From: Desulfobacteraceae bacterium
Lineage (GTDB): Bacteria; Desulfobacterota; Desulfobacteria; Desulfobacterales; Desulfobacteraceae
Direction: 5' to 3'
NCBI GenBank assembly: GCA_015486915.1
Contig: WFQS01000027.1
Location: forward strand, 1-9,362
DNA: 9,362 nt
Made by a program: the position numbers and the translations under genes. Positions 6,673-9,362 of this stretch are shown in pieces. How positions within the stretch are numbered: the stretch's first letter is position 1; the number at the start of each line of letters is the position of its first letter. Under the pieces are notes generated by a model that did not search any database, was not told the origin of the DNA, and was given only the letters and a program-made list of their open reading frames with translations.

Positions 6673-8301
6673 CTACGGTTTTTTCTTGAGGATAGTATCC
6701 TTCAGCCAGTTTTTATCATCTTTTTCAGGATAATCGATTGTAAAGTGAAGTCCCCTGCTCTCCTTGCGCTCAAGTGCGGATCGAATAATCAGATCAGCAA
6801 GGGTTGCAAGGTTTCTAAGCTCAATCAGATCTGCTGTAATCCTGAAATTCCAATAATATTCATCTATTTCCATTAAAATATTTTCAATTCTTCTTAAGGC
6901 ACGGTTAAGGCGCTTATCCGATCTTACAATGCCCACATAGTTCCACATCAGTGTACGTATCTCATCCCAGTTATGGGAGACCACAATTACTTCATCACTG
7001 TCCGTAACACCTGTTTCATCCCAGACCGATATTTTTGTAACAGGTGTTCTGTCCCCTGATTTTAATTCCTTAATTGCCTCTGCAGATGCACGGTCAGCAT
7101 AAACCAGGGCCTCAAGGAGTGAATTACTTGCAAGGCGGTTGGCACCGTGCAGCCCTGTGCATGCTGTTTCTCCTGCAGCATAAAGCCCCTTGATATCGGT
7201 TCTTCCGTTAAGGTCAGTTGCCACTCCACCGCACATATAATGAGCAGCAGGCACAACGGGAATCGGCTCCTTTGTCATGTCAATGCCGAAATCAAGGCAT
7301 TTACCGTAAATATTGGGAAAATGATCTTTAATAAAATCAGAATCTTTATGGGAAATATCAAGGAACACGGATTCATCACCGCTCATTTTCAGTTCCGTAT
7401 CAATTGCCCTTGCAACAACGTCCCTGCATGCAAGTTCCTTATCAGGAGAATATTTTTCCATGAAGCGCCTGCCGCGGGTATCCTTTAAAATTGCTCCTTC
7501 TCCCCTTACAGCTTCTGATATTAAAAAATTTTTTGCATCGGGATGGAAAAGGCATGTGGGATGAAATTGAACAAATTCAAGATTTGCAACTGAAGCTCCC
7601 GCCCTGTACGCCATTGCAATACCGTCTCCCGTTGCAATATCTGGATTGCTTGTGTAGCGGTAAACCTTGCCGGCTCCACCCGTGGCAAGAAAAATTATCT
7701 TTGCAGTAAAAGTCTCAACTTCTCCTGTTTCATTATTTAACACATAAGCACCGCAGCAGTAATTTTTCTGATTTTTAACAATCAGACCGCTTCGTATACT
7801 GGTTGAAAAGGTGATTAAATTAACCGCAATCCGATTTTCGAGAATATCAATATTATCATGCTGTTCTGCCCTGCCTGCCAGTACCTGTTCTATCTCCTTT
7901 CCCGTTAAATCATGGGCATGGACAATTCTCTTTCTTGAATGCCCTCCCTCCTGGCCCATTGCAAGGATTTTACCTTCACCTTTATCCCCCTCTTCCATAT
8001 TAAACCTGGCACCCATTGCCATTAACTCACGGATTCTGTCAGGTCCGTTTTTTACAACCATCTCCGTTACTTCTCTGCTGCAAAGTCCGTCACCTGCAGC
8101 AAGGGTGTCAGCGATATGAAGATCAAAGGAATCTGTTTTACCGAAAACAGTTGCAACCCCACCCTGGGCAAGGGCTGTGTTGCTTCGTTGAATATTTTTT
8201 TTTGTAATAATGGTAACACTGCCATGATCGGCAACTTTAAGTGCAAAACTTAAACCTGCAACACCACTGCCTATTACAAGAAAATCGGATTTATGTATCA
8301 T
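6673..8301 (-). CDS. nadB: L-aspartate oxidase
   Basis: The 542-residue FAD enzyme oxidises L-aspartate to iminoaspartate, which NadA condenses to quinolinate for NAD; anaerobes can use fumarate as acceptor. The N-terminus holds the FAD-binding dinucleotide fold (VIGSGVAGLSFA, 9-20) and SNTALAQGGVA (40-50). Further family motifs are GGHSRKRIVHAHDLTG (119-134), ATGGAGKVYRYTSNP (206-220), QFHPT (245-249), SEAVRGEGA (262-270), the catalytic-region CRDVVARAI (292-300), and the ASNSLLEALV block (391-400) after GETACTGLHGANR. The C-terminal helical domain of the SdhA/NadB superfamily follows. The AHDLTGKEI and AAHYMCGG (352-359) contexts fit NadB rather than SdhA or FrdA. No nadA or nadC is nearby. 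The Shine-Dalgarno match is distant and weak. A REP-like element lies 30 bases upstream, between this gene and the SH3 gene. Confidence 0.95.
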   Translation of the reverse strand: MIHKSDFLVIGSGVAGLSFALKVADHGSVTIITKKNIQRSNTALAQGGVATVFGKTDSFDLHIADTLAAGDGLCSREVTEMVVKNGPDRIRELMAMGARFNMEEGDKGEGKILAMGQEGGHSRKRIVHAHDLTGKEIEQVLAGRAEQHDNIDILENRIAVNLITFSTSIRSGLIVKNQKNYCCGAYVLNNETGEVETFTAKIIFLATGGAGKVYRYTSNPDIATGDGIAMAYRAGASVANLEFVQFHPTCLFHPDAKNFLISEAVRGEGAILKDTRGRRFMEKYSPDKELACRDVVARAIDTELKMSGDESVFLDISHKDSDFIKDHFPNIYGKCLDFGIDMTKEPIPVVPAAHYMCGGVATDLNGRTDIKGLYAAGETACTGLHGANRLASNSLLEALVYADRASAEAIKELKSGDRTPVTKISVWDETGVTDSDEVIVVSHNWDEIRTLMWNYVGIVRSDKRLNRALRRIENILMEIDEYYWNFRITADLIELRNLATLADLIIRSALERKESRGLHFTIDYPEKDDKNWLKDTILKKKP

Positions 8302-8330
8302 GATGATTACATGCCTTTTTTTATTTTTTT

Positions 8331-8522
8331 ATAACGACCATTAGGCCGATCTGAATACTCTCAGACTGCCTCTCAACAAAAAATGAAACTCTTGGAATTT
8401 AAGGTACTTTACAGGAGTTTCTTATAAAAGAAAGAACTCATTTTTGATAAAGTAATAGATACTCTTTTTATGTTCGTTAAGAGGCACTGTAACGCAGTTC
8501 AGATCCGCCTCATGGCGGTTAT
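8331..8522. repeat. Imperfect inverted-repeat element with hairpin ends (REP/BIME-like)
   Basis: The 47-base left arm (8331-8377) is an inverted copy of the 47-base right arm (8476-8522), with no gaps and about 34 of 47 matches by hand alignment. The outer 24 bases match at 20 positions and the inner 11 at 10. Each outer end folds into a small hairpin: CGACC-ATTA-GGCCG on the left (8335-8348) and CCGCC-TCAT-GGCGG on the right (8505-8518). The 98-base centre is AT-rich and contains another hairpin (8385-8421). The right end overlaps the stop codon of the SH3 gene and the left end stops 30 bases before nadB. It could act as terminator, mRNA stabiliser or a non-autonomous mobile repeat. No target-site duplication was seen. 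Confidence 0.6.
8385..8421. repeat. Hairpin at the centre of the inverted-repeat element
   Basis: GAAACTCTTG (8385-8394) pairs with CAGGAGTTTC (8412-8421) over ten positions including one G-T, around a 17-base AT-rich loop. No T-run follows the stem on the plus strand. Confidence 0.5.
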
Positions 8523-9133
8523 AACAGAGAATTTTTCCGTTTTCTGCCAGTACCTATTCCAAGCAAAATTCCAATGAGCAGAACCCCGCTGCCGCTTAAA
8601 AACCATTTAATATCACTTTTCCTAAGCTGTTTCTCGAGAAAACTAATGCGAACCTGCTGCTGTTTAAAAAGTGCTGCTGTTTTCCTGTACTGTTTCTCAA
8701 GTGTAAGAAAATCTGCCGATTCTTTTTTTAAACGATAATAAGCCTCTTCAATTGTTTTACTCTTCTTTGCTTTTTCATCGAGAGCCACGTTCTTTTTTTT
8801 CACATTTTCAAGAGTTTCAGACAAATCTTTATTCTGCTGTTTTAATTGACTGACAAGGAGGGACACCGGCACCTTATCTGTAATAAAACGAGTTAAGACC
8901 CATCCCACTTTACCCGAAAAAGTTTTTACATTGGACCATCCATTTTTGCTGTCAAGCATTTCAAGGCTGTCGCCTGATTTAATCATTGCAATAATTTTAT
9001 GATCCCGGCCAGGACCTGTGCGCATGGTTATTTTCATAACACCTTTGACATAAACAGTCTCCGCTGCTGCATAGCCTGAAATAAAAAATGTTATAATAAG
9101 CATAGAAATTAAATATCCCGTTATTGACTTCAT
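8519..9133 (-). CDS. Membrane-anchored SH3-domain protein with coiled coil
   Basis: The 204-residue product has a signal peptide (1-24, K2, hydrophobic core, then AAA before E25). A bacterial SH3_3 domain follows at about 26-86, with MRTGPGRDHKIIAMIKSGD (37-55), GWSNVKT (65-71) and GKVGWV (74-79). Then comes a long charged coiled coil (about 91-172, rich in L, K, E and Q) and one C-terminal transmembrane helix (W177 to about I193) closed by a basic tail GRKRKN. This order matches the YgiM/TIGR04211-type SH3 proteins of Proteobacteria, whose role is unclear; periplasmic peptidoglycan contact is an inference from the SH3 fold. The ATG at 9133 was chosen for the signal peptide and the AAGGAGGA directly before it, although the spacing is short. 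An upstream ATG at 9169 in the same frame has no Shine-Dalgarno site. The gene ends inside the inverted-repeat element before nadB. Confidence 0.82.
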   Translation of the reverse strand: MKSITGYLISMLIITFFISGYAAAETVYVKGVMKITMRTGPGRDHKIIAMIKSGDSLEMLDSKNGWSNVKTFSGKVGWVLTRFITDKVPVSLLVSQLKQQNKDLSETLENVKKKNVALDEKAKKSKTIEEAYYRLKKESADFLTLEKQYRKTAALFKQQQVRISFLEKQLRKSDIKWFLSGSGVLLIGILLGIGTGRKRKNSLL

Positions 9134-9232
9134 AATCCTCCTTTTATATTTCTTTACTGAAAGTATCATGTGCCATGTATCTGCAAATGGACTTATTTCC
9201 TCTGTCTCTTCTGTTAAGGATCGAAAATTTTA

Positions 9233-9362
9233 TAAGTTGAACGAGATTGCTTGTCTTCCGGCCCATCTACTTCGTTGCATCAAAGGCCGAATACGTTGAG
9301 TATGCAACCTTTAATGCGCCTTGTACATGGGCCGGAATTCTGCGCTATTTCTGTTCAACTTA
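9233..9362. repeat. Long nested palindrome at the window edge
   Basis: Four stems nest on a common centre near 9297. They are TAAGTTGAAC (9233-9242) with GTTCAACTTA (9353-9362), 10 of 10; TTCCGGCCCAT (9256-9266) with ATGGGCCGGAA (9327-9337), 11 of 11; GCATCAAAGG (9277-9286) with CCTTTAATGC (9308-9317), 9 of 10; and ATAC (9291-9294) with GTAT (9300-9303). The outer stem ends exactly at the last base of the window and may continue. There is no coding frame in it. It lies about 100 bases upstream of the SH3 gene. It is most likely a dispersed intergenic repeat or an end-of-gene structure for the next gene; its sequence differs from that of the 8331-8522 element. Confidence 0.65.

Noticed and set aside
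6592..6876. 94-residue plus-strand frame across the ubiE/nadB junction
   Set aside because: It overlaps the ends of two conserved convergent genes in other frames and has no domain-like sequence.
8302..8518. Small gene in the SH3-nadB gap
   Set aside because: The stretch is occupied by the inverted-repeat element and holds no open frame with a start and ribosome binding site that looks like a protein.
9134..9169. Longer SH3-protein start at 9169
   Set aside because: The ATG at 9169 lacks a ribosome binding site. The ATG at 9133 has AAGGAGGA and begins a standard signal peptide, though the short spacing leaves some doubt.
8331..9362. CRISPR array or CRISPR-like repeats
   Set aside because: The repeats are inverted and nested, occur as single pairs, and have no regular direct repeats or spacers; no cas gene is present.

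Overview
The window looks like chromosomal DNA of an AT-rich anaerobic Gram-negative bacterium, most likely a sulfate reducer or relative in Desulfobacterota (Desulfobacterales-like). This is inferred from the gene mix: an HMG-CoA-lyase-like protein beside an acetoacetate-CoA ligase and an XRE-cupin regulator, a menaquinone methyltransferase, L-aspartate oxidase, and a secreted SH3/coiled-coil/TM protein. No marker fixes the genus. There is no sign of phage, transposase, CRISPR or tRNA/rRNA genes.

Layout. (1) 1-119: probable 3' end of an upstream plus-strand gene. (2) 173-4162, plus strand: a three-gene acetoacetate/short-chain acyl-CoA module made of an HMGL-family lyase, an XRE-cupin regulator (start at 1443) and acetoacetyl-CoA synthetase. 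The genes are separated by 136- and 137-bp gaps. Each gap carries a candidate promoter and a GAAC...GTTC-type palindrome, so the regulator may control itself and the ligase. (3) 4179-4252: a strong nested terminator between convergent units. (4) Minus strand: dnaJ (4707-5816) followed by queD (4302-4685), probably one transcript. (5) Plus strand: ubiE/menG (start at 5922), divergent from dnaJ. (6) Minus strand: nadB (6673-8301), with a membrane-anchored SH3-domain protein (8519-9133) upstream of it.

Palindromic DNA dominates the right-hand intergenic regions. Between the SH3 gene and nadB lies a ~190-bp element (8331-8522). Its 47-nt ends are inverted copies of each other, each end encodes a small hairpin, and the two hairpins differ by a compensatory base-pair change; this is a REP/BIME-like arrangement. 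At the right edge (9233-9362) is a ~130-bp nested palindrome of a different sequence, cut by the window end.

Functionally, a classical HMG-CoA lyase would give acetyl-CoA and acetoacetate, and the ligase would reactivate acetoacetate to acetoacetyl-CoA, as in leucine/isovalerate or ketone-body breakdown. However, the lyase-like protein lacks the active-site Cys and apparently the metal-binding Asn of true HMG-CoA lyases, so its real reaction is open. This is the best candidate here for undescribed biochemistry. The remaining genes are housekeeping: protein folding, queuosine, menaquinone and NAD biosynthesis. No gap between genes exceeds 300 bases.
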